Both the position numbers and the translations under genes were made by a program. Below are positions 19,051-27,181 of a stretch of DNA of 64,000 nucleotides, one piece after another. Origin of the DNA: Nocardioides jiangxiensis (GTDB lineage: Bacteria > Actinomycetota > Actinomycetes > Propionibacteriales > Nocardioidaceae). The notes under the pieces are model-generated. The model saw nothing but the letters and a program-made list of their open reading frames with translations. It was not told where the DNA came from and ran no database searches. The DNA is taken from NCBI RefSeq assembly GCF_030580915.1, contig NZ_JAUQTA010000001.1, positions 434,001-498,000 of the forward strand, written 5' to 3'. Position 1 is the stretch's first letter; the number at the start of each line of letters is the position of its first letter.

Positions 19051-20271
19051 TCAGGGCAGGAGGTCGCGCACGACGGCGTCGGCGAGCAGGCGACCGCGTG
19101 TCGTCAGCACCAGGTGCGTGCCGTCGAGCGAGGCCTCCTCGAGCAGTCCGTCCGCCACGAGGGCCGGCACCGCCGCTGCGCCCTCGGCGTCCAGCACGTC
19201 GCGCGGGAGGCCCTCGGCGAGGCGCAGCTCGAGCAGGACCCGCTCGACCCGCTGGTCCTCCGGCGCGAGCACCTCACGCCCGTGCGCCGGGCTCTCCCCC
19301 GCGCCGAGCCGCTGCGCGTAGGCGCTCGGGTGCTTGACGTTCCACCAGCGGACGCCGCCGACGTGGCTGTGGGCGCCGGGGCCGACACCCCACCAGTCGG
19401 CGCCCTTCCAGTAGAGGAGGTTGTGCCGGCACGCCGAACCCTGGCGAGCCCAGTTGGAGACCTCGTACCAGTCGAGGCCGTCACCGGCGAGCAGCCCGTC
19501 GGCCAGCAGGTACTTGTCGGCGAGGTCGTCGTCGTCCGGCATCGGCAGCTCACCGCGGCGCACCTGGCGCGCGAGCGCAGTGCCGTCCTCGACGATCAGG
19601 GCGTAGGCACTCACGTGGTCGGGACCGCAGGAGAGCGCCGCGCGCACGGAGGTCTCCCAGTCGGCGACCGACTCCCCCGGCGTGCCGTAGATCAGGTCGA
19701 GGCTGACCTGGTCGAAGCCAGCCTCCCGAGCCCACTCCACCGCCCGTGGCACCCGCTCCGGGTCGTGGGTCCGGTCCAGCACCTGGAGCACCGACGGCAC
19801 GGCGGACTGCATGCCGAAGCTGAGCCGCGTGTAGCCCGCCTCACGCAGCTCGGTCAAGTAGGCGAGGTCGACGCTGTCGGGGTTGGCCTCGGTCGTCACC
19901 TCGACGTCGGCCGCGAGGCCGAACTCGTCGCCGATCGCCCGGAGCATCCGGCCCAGGTCCCGCGCCGGCAGCAGCGTCGGCGTACCTCCGCCGAGGAAGA
20001 CGGTCTCGACCCGTCGGTCGACATCACCGAGCACGCGGCGCGCCAGGGCGACCTCCCGCACCGCCGTGTCGGCGTACGACGACTGTGAGGCGCCACCGCC
20101 CAGCTCCTGAGCCGTGTAGGTGTTGAAGTCGCAGTAGCCGCACCGCACCCGGCAGAACGGCACGTGGACGTAGAAGGCGAAGGGCCTCTGCTCCTGGCCG
20201 GCGAGCGCCGTCGGCGGGAGGGCGCCGTCAGCGGGCGCAGGCTCGCCGTCAGGCAGGGTCGAGGGACTCAC
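19051..20271 (-). CDS. hemW: radical SAM heme chaperone HemW
   Basis: A 406-residue radical SAM protein of the HemW/HemN-like group, which binds heme and probably delivers it to respiratory enzymes. The 4Fe-4S cysteines C40, C44 and C47 lie in VPFCRVRCGYCDFN, and the SAM-side motif FLGGGTPTLLP follows. The CxxxCxxC plus F rather than the HemN-specific CxxxCxxCxC pattern supports HemW, not coproporphyrinogen dehydrogenase. A C-terminal HemN_C domain is present. The GTG start at 20271 is preferred over a longer frame because of the conserved N-terminus. Palindrome copy B lies 25 bases upstream. Confidence 0.94.
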   Translation of the reverse strand: MSPSTLPDGEPAPADGALPPTALAGQEQRPFAFYVHVPFCRVRCGYCDFNTYTAQELGGGASQSSYADTAVREVALARRVLGDVDRRVETVFLGGGTPTLLPARDLGRMLRAIGDEFGLAADVEVTTEANPDSVDLAYLTELREAGYTRLSFGMQSAVPSVLQVLDRTHDPERVPRAVEWAREAGFDQVSLDLIYGTPGESVADWETSVRAALSCGPDHVSAYALIVEDGTALARQVRRGELPMPDDDDLADKYLLADGLLAGDGLDWYEVSNWARQGSACRHNLLYWKGADWWGVGPGAHSHVGGVRWWNVKHPSAYAQRLGAGESPAHGREVLAPEDQRVERVLLELRLAEGLPRDVLDAEGAAAVPALVADGLLEEASLDGTHLVLTTRGRLLADAVVRDLLP

Positions 20272-20296
20272 GGCTCCATCCTCCCAGCCCCCGGCG

Positions 20297-20344
20297 GGTC
20301 GTCCGCGCGAGCCCTGTCCATTGCTAGGGCTCACCCGGACGACC
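20297..20344. repeat. 48-bp palindromic repeat, copy B
   Basis: Arms of 20 bases (GGTCGTCCGCGCGAGCCCTG and, at the right, a near-reverse complement ending CCGGACGACC) around a TCCATTGC loop. About 17 of 20 positions pair, with one more as a G-U wobble. It lies between the divergent starts of hemW and the DUF559-type gene, so it is not at a gene end and cannot be an ordinary terminator of either. Its loop and inner arm match copy C much more closely than copy A. Confidence 0.85.
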
Positions 20345-20363
20345 GCAGCCTGTGGAGGGCTGA

Positions 20364-21245
20364 ATGCGACCCCGGGTCCTCACGTCAGACCCTCACACCA
20401 TGAGTTCTGTCAGGAGGCCGCGGCCGGACCGGGAAACGCAGCCCGGAGAGTGGCGTGCTGCGGCGGCGTCGCAAGACGGACTGCTGACGCGATCACAGTT
20501 GAGCAGGCTCGGATACGACGAACGACATGTCCGTCACCGGTTGCGCAGCGAGCGCTGGCAACTGATCACGCCGATCGTCGTCGCAACCTTCACGGGCGTC
20601 GTGTCCCGTCAACAGCTGATGTGGGCAGGCGTGCTTCATGGCGGGCCACACGCCGTGCTGGGCGGCATCACGGCACTGGAGGTTCACGGCATCAAGAGCT
20701 GGAGCCGGCCCGAGATCACGGTGGTCATTCCAAAGTCGAAGACCGTCGAGCCGCTCGACGGTGTGAAGTACGTCGAGACCCGACGCGACTTCAGCGGCGC
20801 CCACGCGCCCTGGCTCGCCACACCCGCGTCGTTGCGCGAGTGGATCGACCTGATGCAGCCGCTGCGGCGGACGCACCAGTTCCGGCGCGCGCTGGACGAC
20901 TTCGAGGGCGGCAGCCAGTCGCTCGCCGAGCGCGACTTCCTGCGCATCTGCCGATGCTTCCACCTGCCACCGCCCGACCGGCAGACCAAGCGCCGCGACG
21001 CGTCCGGGCACTGGCGCTACATCGACGCAGAGTGGCATCTGCCCGACGGCACGATCGTGATGCTCGAGATCGACGGCGGCTTTCACATGGACATCGAGCA
21101 CTGGCAGGACGACATGGAGCGCTCTCGGGCCCTCGCCCGCCCGGGTGTCATCCAGCTCCGTTGCACCACCTTGGAACTGCGCGAGGCGCCGGAGATCCTG
21201 GTACAGGACCTCCGACGCCTCGGAGTTGACAGGTTGTCCGTGTGA
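20364..21245 (+). CDS. AbiEi-like / DUF559-type putative nuclease protein in a repeat-bracketed cassette
   Basis: A 293-residue protein with two parts. The N-terminal part resembles the winged-helix segment of AbiEi-type antitoxins (GLLTRSQLSRLGYDERHVRH then a LRSERWQLI strand, about 35-65). The C-terminal part (about 215-290) resembles DUF559/Vsr-like PD-(D/E)xK nucleases, with DAEWHLPD, IVMLEIDGGFHMD and a final QLRCTTLELRE strand. Actinobacteria often have many such genes, commonly annotated as type IV toxin-antitoxin AbiEi or DUF559 proteins. A GGAGGG site sits 4 bases before the ATG. Codon use is less GC-biased than in its neighbours, and 48-bp palindromes lie 19 bases upstream and across its stop codon, which suggests recent acquisition as a unit. 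Function unproven. Confidence 0.75.
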   Translation: MRPRVLTSDPHTMSSVRRPRPDRETQPGEWRAAAASQDGLLTRSQLSRLGYDERHVRHRLRSERWQLITPIVVATFTGVVSRQQLMWAGVLHGGPHAVLGGITALEVHGIKSWSRPEITVVIPKSKTVEPLDGVKYVETRRDFSGAHAPWLATPASLREWIDLMQPLRRTHQFRRALDDFEGGSQSLAERDFLRICRCFHLPPPDRQTKRRDASGHWRYIDAEWHLPDGTIVMLEIDGGFHMDIEHWQDDMERSRALARPGVIQLRCTTLELREAPEILVQDLRRLGVDRLSV

Positions 21246-21279
21246 GCCCTAGCCATTGCTAGGGCTCACACGGACGACC
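21232..21279. repeat. 48-bp palindromic repeat, copy C
   Basis: GGTTGTCCGTGTGAGCCCTA pairs with its near-perfect right arm (19 of 20 plus one G-U wobble). The inner GC pairs extend the stem to about 22 bp around a CATT loop. The left arm overlaps the last codons of the DUF559-type gene and contains its stop. The right end is 16 bases from the acyl-CoA ligase stop. Compared with copy A, the arms show matched changes (for example GGCC to GCCC with the partner changed too), so pairing has been preserved. Confidence 0.85.
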
Positions 21280-21295
21280 CAGGCGGGCCGCAGGA

Positions 21296-23107
21296 TCAGC
21301 CCTGGTAGAGGGAGTCGATGAGCTCCTTGTTGTTGGTCTCGACGACCTTGCGCTTGACCTTGAGCGACGGGGTCAGCTCGCCGCCCTCGATCGAGAAGTC
21401 CCGGTCGAGGATGACGAACTTCTTGATCGTCTCCCAGCGGTTCAGGCGGCCGTTGAGCTCGTCGACGTAGCCCTGGACCATCTTCTGGCAGGCGTCGGAG
21501 GTGACGATCTCGGCGTAGGACTTGCCGGCCAGGCCGTGCTCCTTGGCCCAGTCGGCGATCAGGTCGGGGTCGAGCGTGATCAGCGCCGAGACGAAGTTGC
21601 GCTCGTTGCCGTGGACCAGCATGTTCGCGACGAACGGGCAGATCGCCTTGAACTGGGACTCGATCGACGACGGGGCGACGTACTTGCCGCCGGAGGTCTT
21701 GAACAGGTCCTTCTTGCGGTCGGTGATCCGCAGGTGGCCGTCGGCGTCGAGCTCGCCGATGTCACCGGTGTGCAGCCAGCCGTCGACCAGCGTCTCGGCG
21801 GTCGCGTCGGGGAGGTTGTGGTAGCCCTCCATGACGTTGGGGCCCTTGATCAGGACCTCGCCGTCAGCCGCGATGCGGACCTCGGAGCCCGGGAACGGGA
21901 TGCCGACGGTGCCGATCTTGTTCTGCTCGGGGTGGTTGACGAAGGCACCGGCCGAGGTCTCGGTCAGGCCGTAGCCCTCGAGGATCACCAGGCCCGCGGC
22001 GTTGAACCACTCGGCGATCTCGCGGTTGAGAGCAGCCGAGCCGGAGATGAAGAACTTGATCCGGCCGCCGAAGCGCGCGCGGACCTTGCTGAAGACCAGC
22101 TTGTCGAAGAGCGCGAACTTGAGCTTGAGCGGCAGCGGGATCGGCTTGCCTGCGGCCTGGAGCTTCTTGACCTCGAGGCCAGTGGCGAAGGCCTTGTCGA
22201 AGATGCCCTTCTTGCCCTCGGACTCGACCATCGTGATGATCCGGCCGTAGGCCTTCTCGAAGATGCGCGGCGCGGCGCCCATGAAGGTCGGCTGGATGAC
22301 GGCGAGGTTGTCGACGATCTTGTCGACGCGACCGTCGATGGCGGTGGCGAAGCCACAGGCGAGCTGCGTCGAGAGAAGCACCTTGCCGAACGAGTGGGCC
22401 ATCGGCAGCCAGAGGAACTGGAGGTCGTCCTCGCCGAGGATGCCCTGCGACTTGATCGCCTCGCCCTCGAAGACCCACGACTTGTGGCGCAGGCGGACGC
22501 CCTTCGGCTTGCCGGTGGTGCCCGAGGTGTAGATGAGGGTCGCGAGCTGGTCGGCCGGGATGGCGGCCGCGTGGTCGTCGATGACGGTCGGGTGCTTGGC
22601 GAGGTACTCCTCACCGAGACGCTCCAGGTCGGCGAGGGTGAGGACGCCCTCCGACGCGGTGCCGGTCAGGGTGACGATGGTGCCCAGCTCGGGCATGTCC
22701 CCGCGGTGCTCGTTGACCTTGGCGATCTGTCCCTCGTCCTCGGCGAACAGGAGGCGGCTGCCGGAGTCGGCGAGGATGTACGCCGTGTCCTCGCCGCCCG
22801 TGGACGGGTAGACGGTGGTGGTCGCGGCACCGGCGCACATGATCGCCAGGTCGGCGAGGATCCACTCGTAGCGGGTGCCGGACAGGATGCCGACCCGCTG
22901 CTCGGGCTCGATGCCCAGGGAGATCAGGCCCGCGGCGAGCTTGCGCACGCGGTCACCCGCCTCGGCCCAGGTCACCGACTCCCAGCCGTCGCCGGCAGGG
23001 AAGCGGAACGCCTCGCGGGGACCGGACTGCTTCACCCGGTCGAGGAACTGGATGGCCACGTTGGCCGGCATGGTGTCCAGGAAGGACGCATCGCGGTTGA
23101 TCGGCAT
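21296..23107 (-). CDS. long-chain acyl-CoA synthetase (AMP-forming)
   Basis: A 603-residue AMP-dependent synthetase/ligase of the FadD15-like group, which activates long-chain fatty acids to acyl-CoA through acyl-AMP. The phosphate-binding loop IYTSGTTGKPKG (192-203) is intact, followed by the signature GYGLTETSA and, near the C-terminus, the DRKKDLFKTSGGKYV hinge with its catalytic lysine beyond. The length fits a full ANL enzyme with both domains. The protein opens MPINRDASFLDTMPANVAIQ, a start that agrees with homologues. In many relatives this gene lies near hemW and lepA; the palindrome-bracketed gene separates it from hemW. Confidence 0.93.
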   Translation of the reverse strand: MPINRDASFLDTMPANVAIQFLDRVKQSGPREAFRFPAGDGWESVTWAEAGDRVRKLAAGLISLGIEPEQRVGILSGTRYEWILADLAIMCAGAATTTVYPSTGGEDTAYILADSGSRLLFAEDEGQIAKVNEHRGDMPELGTIVTLTGTASEGVLTLADLERLGEEYLAKHPTVIDDHAAAIPADQLATLIYTSGTTGKPKGVRLRHKSWVFEGEAIKSQGILGEDDLQFLWLPMAHSFGKVLLSTQLACGFATAIDGRVDKIVDNLAVIQPTFMGAAPRIFEKAYGRIITMVESEGKKGIFDKAFATGLEVKKLQAAGKPIPLPLKLKFALFDKLVFSKVRARFGGRIKFFISGSAALNREIAEWFNAAGLVILEGYGLTETSAGAFVNHPEQNKIGTVGIPFPGSEVRIAADGEVLIKGPNVMEGYHNLPDATAETLVDGWLHTGDIGELDADGHLRITDRKKDLFKTSGGKYVAPSSIESQFKAICPFVANMLVHGNERNFVSALITLDPDLIADWAKEHGLAGKSYAEIVTSDACQKMVQGYVDELNGRLNRWETIKKFVILDRDFSIEGGELTPSLKVKRKVVETNNKELIDSLYQG

Positions 23108-23134
23108 GCGCGCAGCGTACTCCCGGGTAACCGC

Positions 23135-23794
23135 CTACGCCGTGTAGACGTCGACCTTGGACCGCACCGACGTGGCCAACCCCTCGATCACGGCGAGGTC
23201 GGGAAGCAGGGCGGGGTCGGTGGTGAGCGCGCGGAACATGTGGCTGACGGTGATGCCGTGGTCCGGGCGGTGCACGACCTCGATCGCGTCACCGGCGGCG
23301 ATCTCCCCCTCCTCGAGCACCCGGAGGTACGGCCCGGGGATCGCCGCCTGCGTGAACCGCTTCACCCAGCCGCGGTCGGGGCCGCCTGCCTCGGCGATCC
23401 GGAGCTGGAAGGTGTTGCACGGGATGCGCACCTTGGCGATCTCGAGGAGCGCGCCGCCGATGCGCCACCGCTCCCCCACCAGTGCGGCGTTGACGTCGAT
23501 GCCGAGGGTGGTCAGGTTCTCCCCGAACCAGCCGTCGGGCAGCTGGAGACCGAGCTCGCGCTGCCACGCGTGGAGGTCCTCGCGTGCATACGCGTAGACG
23601 GCCATGTCCACACCGCCGTGGACGTCGGGACTGCCCACGGCGTCGCCGACGAGGCCGAGCCTGGTCGCCAGGGTCGGGCCCGCGACGGGCGTCTTGCCGA
23701 TCGCCGTGCGGGCCTCGCGGGTACCGCTCGTGGCGCGCGGCTGACCGACGTTGACCGAGAGGACGGAGGCGCTGGGTCGGAAGGGGATGGTCAC
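23135..23794 (-). CDS. MOSC-domain protein (YiiM-like)
   Basis: A 219-residue MOSC-domain protein of the YiiM type. The core contains GDAVGSPDVHGGVDMAVYAY, GWFGENLTTLGID and RIPCNTFQLRIAEA, with the conserved cysteine in RIPC that would bind the molybdenum cofactor, and a C-terminal helical extension. E. coli YiiM uses Moco to detoxify N-hydroxylated bases such as 6-N-hydroxylaminopurine. Whether this protein does so is inference. The start is GTG at 23794, 28 bases from the divergent AIM24 gene, so the two share a promoter region. Confidence 0.87.
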   Translation of the reverse strand: MTIPFRPSASVLSVNVGQPRATSGTREARTAIGKTPVAGPTLATRLGLVGDAVGSPDVHGGVDMAVYAYAREDLHAWQRELGLQLPDGWFGENLTTLGIDVNAALVGERWRIGGALLEIAKVRIPCNTFQLRIAEAGGPDRGWVKRFTQAAIPGPYLRVLEEGEIAAGDAIEVVHRPDHGITVSHMFRALTTDPALLPDLAVIEGLATSVRSKVDVYTA

Positions 23795-23822
23795 AGGTTG
23801 ATCATGCCGGTAGAACTGCCAC

Positions 23823-24692
23823 ATGACCGCTGCGCAGTGGCTCCCCGACCCGACCGGCAAGCACGAGCTCCGTTACTGGAGCGGCCACTCCTGGACCGAG
23901 CACGTCGCCAACGACGGCGTCCAGGCGACGGACCCGCTGCCCTCGGCCGAGATGCCGACGCCCGCGGAGCCACGCGAGGAGCACGCCCCGACGGGCGGCG
24001 GCCACGGCCGTGGCGGCATCACCGGCGACCTCGTCGACGGCCGCTTCAGCGAGACGTCGTCCGTCACCCCCGGCCCCTCGCTGCAGAACGCGAAGCTGCT
24101 CCGGGTCCGGGTCGCCGAGCCGTTCATGGCCCGCCAGGGCTCGATGGTCGCCTACCAGGGTGGGGTGACCTTCGCCTACCAGGGCGGTGGCGCCGCCCGC
24201 TTCCTGAAGAAGGCGCTGACCGGCGAGGGCCTCTCGCTCATGCGCGTCGAGGGCCACGGCGACGTCTTCCTCGCCGACGAGGCCAAGAAGATCCACATCC
24301 TCCAGCTCGACGACAGCGGGATCTCCATCAACGGCGACAACGTGCTCGCCTTCTCCGCCCAGCTCCAGTGGAACGTCGAGCGGGTCAAGGGCGGTTCCAT
24401 GGTCGCCGGCGGTCTCTTCAACACCACGCTGCGCGGCACCGGCTGGGTGGCGATCACCACCGATGGCGACCCCGTCGTCCTCGACGCCGCTGAGGCGCCG
24501 ACCTTCGCGGACGCCAACGCCCTGGTCGCGTGGTCCATCGACCTGCAGACCGCGCTCCGCTCGACGGCGACCGCCGGCGCGCTCATCGGCCGGGGGTCGG
24601 GCGAGGCGTTCCAGGTGGCGTTCAGCGGGCGCGGCTTCGTCATCGTCCAGCCGTCGGAGGGGCCGACCGTCCCGCCGCACAGCCACGGCTGA
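23823..24692 (+). CDS. DUF2510 + AIM24-domain protein
   Basis: A 289-residue protein with an N-terminal DUF2510 motif (about 5-32, WLPDPTGKHELRYWSGHSWT) and a C-terminal AIM24 domain (about 90-280, VAYQGGVTFAYQGGGAAR and VFLADEAKKIHILQLDD). AIM24 domains are beta-rich, oligomeric and found from bacteria to mitochondria with no agreed function. DUF2510 is a short tryptophan-containing motif in actinobacterial envelope proteins. No signal peptide or transmembrane segment is visible. TAGAAC lies 6 bases before the ATG with no Shine-Dalgarno sequence, which suggests a leaderless transcript. Confidence 0.85.
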   Translation: MTAAQWLPDPTGKHELRYWSGHSWTEHVANDGVQATDPLPSAEMPTPAEPREEHAPTGGGHGRGGITGDLVDGRFSETSSVTPGPSLQNAKLLRVRVAEPFMARQGSMVAYQGGVTFAYQGGGAARFLKKALTGEGLSLMRVEGHGDVFLADEAKKIHILQLDDSGISINGDNVLAFSAQLQWNVERVKGGSMVAGGLFNTTLRGTGWVAITTDGDPVVLDAAEAPTFADANALVAWSIDLQTALRSTATAGALIGRGSGEAFQVAFSGRGFVIVQPSEGPTVPPHSHG

Positions 24693-24710
24693 AAGATTTC
24701 TCGCCGGGCC

Positions 24711-24736
24711 TGTCGGATCCGGCATACGCCGCTCGT
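24711..24736 (+). promoter_or_regulatory. candidate ECF42-type promoter
   Basis: TGTCGG (24711-24716), a 16-base spacer and TCGT (24733-24736) resemble the promoter pattern proposed for ECF42 sigma factors (TGTCGA at -35 with a short CGT-like -10). It lies about 57 bases before the DGPF gene that precedes the ECF42 gene, the expected site of autoregulation. A 7-bp hairpin (GGGCGGG / CCCGCCC, 24750-24768) lies in the resulting leader. This is a weak match and is offered only as a candidate. Confidence 0.35.
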
Positions 24737-24792
24737 GGAGTGGATGACCGGGCGGGACGGACCCGCCCCTCGAGGACAAGGATCTGATTGCG

Positions 24793-25158
24793 ATGACGCT
24801 CTACATGCTCTCCGTGCACCACGACGGGACCGCCGACTTCGAGTCGAAGACGATGGAGGAGCTGCAGCCCGTGTTCGAGGCGGTCGACCGGTTCAACTCC
24901 GAGCTGCAGGAGTCGGGTGCGTGGGTCTTCGCAGGCGGCCTCGAGCCGATCGAGTCGGCGACCACGGTCGACAACACGAAGGGCCAGGCACTGGTGGTCG
25001 ACGGCCCCTTCTCGGAGTCGAAGGAGTTCCTCGGCGGCTTCTGGGTGATCAAGGCGGCCGACCTCGACGAGGCGCTCGCCTGGGCCCAGAAGGGCTCGGC
25101 CGCCTGCGAGGGCAAGGTCGAGGTCCGGCCGTTCCAGGGCGACACCGAGTCGCTCTGA
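24793..25158 (+). CDS. YCII-related DGPF-domain protein
   Basis: A 121-residue protein of the YCII/DGPF superfamily, named for the motif DGPF that is present here in VVDGPFSESKEFLGGFW (70-86 region). DGPF proteins are encoded beside ECF42 sigma factors and are part of that conserved module. They are often described as stress-related or biocatalytic partners, but the reaction is unknown. The protein is complete and lacks membrane segments. An AAGGA lies about 11 bases upstream. It ends 10 bases before the ECF42 gene, so the two are co-transcribed. Confidence 0.88.
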   Translation: MTLYMLSVHHDGTADFESKTMEELQPVFEAVDRFNSELQESGAWVFAGGLEPIESATTVDNTKGQALVVDGPFSESKEFLGGFWVIKAADLDEALAWAQKGSAACEGKVEVRPFQGDTESL

Positions 25159-25168
25159 CCGGCGCGTC

Positions 25169-26431
25169 GTGTCCCCCGCCGACCTGAGCGACGTACTCCG
25201 TGGCGTCTTCCGGGAGGAGCACGGTCGCGTCGTCGCCACGCTCGCCCGCCGCCTCGGCGACCTCGACCTCGCGGAGGACGCGACGGCCGAGGCGCTGCTG
25301 GTGGCGGTCGAGCGGTGGCCGGTCGACGGCGTACCTCCCAACCCGGGCGCGTGGCTGACCACCGTCGCGGGCAACAAGGCGCTCGACCGGATCCGGCGGG
25401 AGGGCAGGCGCGACGCGAAGGAAGCGGAGGCCTCCCTCATGGCATCACAGCTGACCCCGGACCCCGCACCCGATGCGGGTCCGATCGAGGACGACCGGCT
25501 GCGGCTGCTCTTCACCTGCTGCCACCCGGCGCTGGCTCCGGAGAACCGGGTCGCCCTCACCCTGCGCATGCTCGGCGGGCTGACGGTCGCCGAGATCGCA
25601 CACGCCTTCCTCGTGCCCGAGCGCACGATGGAGCAGCGGATCACGCGCGCCAAGGCGAAGATCCGGCAGGCGCACATCCCCTACCGCGTGCCGGGGGCAG
25701 CGGACCTCCCGGCGCGGGTGTCCGGCGTGCTGGCGGCGCTCTACCTCGTCTTCAACGAGGGCTACCTCTCCTCCGGCATGGTCTCGCGTACGGCGGGAGC
25801 CTCGGCGCCTGCACCGGTGGCGGTGCGGTCGGAGCTCTGCGACGAGGCGATCCGGCTGGCACGGCTGGTGACCCGGCTGCTGCCGGACTCCCCCGAGCCG
25901 CTCGGCCTCCTCGCGCTGATGCTGCTGACGCAGGCGCGGGCGGCGGCACGCGTCGTCGACGGCGAGCTGGTCACGCTGGACGCCCAGGACCGGACGTTGT
26001 GGGACGCCCGGCTGATCGACGAGGGGCATGCGCTGGTACGTCGGTGCCTCGCGATCGGGCGTCCGGGCCCGTACCAGCTGCAGGCGGCCATCCAGGCCGT
26101 GCACTGCGACGCGGTCGACGTGTCGATGACGGACTGGTCGCAGGTCGTCGCGCTCTACGACCAGCTGCGGCTCGTGGCGCCGTCCCCCGTGGTCGAGCTC
26201 AACCGCGCCGTCGCGGTGGCGGAGCTGGCAGGGGCATCCGTGGGCCTCGACCTGGTCACGCCGCTGGCCGACGTCCTCGACGGCTACCACGCCTTCCACG
26301 CCACTCGCGCCGACCTGCTGCAACGGCTGGGCCGCGCCGACGAGGCGCGCGAGGCCTACGACCGTGCGATCGCGTGCGCCGGCAACCCGGCCGAGGTCGC
26401 CTGGCTGGCCCGTCGCCGTGACCACCTCTGA
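25169..26431 (+). CDS. ECF42-group RNA polymerase sigma factor with C-terminal extension
   Basis: A 420-residue sigma factor, about twice the usual ECF length. Region 2 spans about 10-80 (LGDLDLAEDATAEALLVAVE) and region 4 about 110-170 (LRMLGGLTVAEIAHAFLVPE, then ERTMEQRITRAKAKIR). The long C-terminal extension (about 185-420) is helical and TPR-like, with the family signature LYLVFNEGYL. This is the ECF42 (DUF6596/COG4941) architecture, in which the extension is needed for activity and replaces an anti-sigma partner. The adjacent DGPF gene is the conserved companion. Start GTG at 25169. Its regulon is probably the module itself plus other DGPF genes elsewhere. Confidence 0.92.
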   Translation: MSPADLSDVLRGVFREEHGRVVATLARRLGDLDLAEDATAEALLVAVERWPVDGVPPNPGAWLTTVAGNKALDRIRREGRRDAKEAEASLMASQLTPDPAPDAGPIEDDRLRLLFTCCHPALAPENRVALTLRMLGGLTVAEIAHAFLVPERTMEQRITRAKAKIRQAHIPYRVPGAADLPARVSGVLAALYLVFNEGYLSSGMVSRTAGASAPAPVAVRSELCDEAIRLARLVTRLLPDSPEPLGLLALMLLTQARAAARVVDGELVTLDAQDRTLWDARLIDEGHALVRRCLAIGRPGPYQLQAAIQAVHCDAVDVSMTDWSQVVALYDQLRLVAPSPVVELNRAVAVAELAGASVGLDLVTPLADVLDGYHAFHATRADLLQRLGRADEAREAYDRAIACAGNPAEVAWLARRRDHL

Positions 26432-26448
26432 CCTGCGAGGCTGCGCCC

Positions 26449-26850
26449 ATGTCTGTCGTACGTGACGTCACCGGCCTCGTGGTCGGAGGCGCGCTGGGCA
26501 AGGCCTCCGCCGTGGCGGTACGCCGGATCGCACCCGGCTCGTCGACGCGTCTGCTCACGCTGGCACTCGTGCCCGTCGCCCTGGTCTACCCCGTCGCACG
26601 CCGCTCGGCGACGGGCTCGGGAGGAGCGGTGGTCCGCGAGGCGGGCGGCGTGCTCGCGATGGCGGCCGTCGTCGCAGCAGCCCGGCGGACCACGCGTCCC
26701 GAGCTCGTGACCGCGGCCGGATGGCTGGCCCACGCCGGCTTCGATGCGGTCCACGACCCGGGTCACGGGTCCCGCCTCCCGGACTGGTACCCGGCGTTCT
26801 GTGCCGGGTACGACGCGGGGGTCGCTGCAGATCTGCTCCGTCGGTACTGA
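26449..26850 (+). CDS. conserved membrane protein, unknown function
   Basis: A 133-residue protein with three or four hydrophobic stretches (about 8-25, 35-50, 60-82 and 85-100). The C-terminal end is strikingly conserved-looking: AGWLAHAGFDAVHDPGH followed by SRLPDWYPAFCAGYDAG, with histidines, acidic residues and tryptophan that could line a membrane-facing site. Family name not recognised. It starts 17 bases after the ECF42 stop in the same direction, so it may be the third gene of the DGPF-ECF42 transcript. Other roles are equally possible. Confidence 0.6.
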   Translation: MSVVRDVTGLVVGGALGKASAVAVRRIAPGSSTRLLTLALVPVALVYPVARRSATGSGGAVVREAGGVLAMAAVVAAARRTTRPELVTAAGWLAHAGFDAVHDPGHGSRLPDWYPAFCAGYDAGVAADLLRRY

Positions 26851-27181
26851 GGGCTCGGCAAGACGCGGTGCCAGCCGGCCCCGCTCGTGGCTCGGTCTGG
26901 ACCAGTGACGACGAACATCGGGAAGTTCGCCGTGTCGCCGAATAGTTGAAGATTGAATGGCATGATCCACACGAGGTGGAGATCGTCGCTGGCCAAGGGA
27001 GGGTCGGGACGACTCCAAGGAGGTGGGTCGGAGGGCGCGCTCGCGCGCAGTCCGGCCGTCAAGACGCCCGTGTGGGCGGGAAGAGTGCTGGCGTGCGCCA
27101 CCCCTCCCCGCGCGCACGCCAGCACGTCCGCCACCACGGGAGGCGAGCCGCTGGCAACGCCGGCGGCTCGGGAGGAGAAGC
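26851..27181. other. intergenic region without a supported gene
   Basis: This 331-base gap is less GC-rich than its surroundings near 26910-26980 (CCGAATAGTTGAAGATTGAA is at 26938-26957). No repeat, tRNA or convincing hairpin is visible. Short frames on both strands have no ribosome site or recognisable product. A GGAGGAG near 27170 serves the downstream lipoprotein gene. The AT-richer patch could hold its promoter or be decayed DNA. Confidence 0.5.

Noticed and set aside
20297..20344. Palindrome copy B as a transcription terminator
   Set aside because: It sits between divergent gene starts, so there is no upstream gene on either strand for it to terminate.
24750..24768. GGGCGGG/CCCGCCC hairpin as terminator of the AIM24 gene
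   Set aside because: Only 7 pairs, no T-run follows, and it lies within the presumed leader of the DGPF gene.
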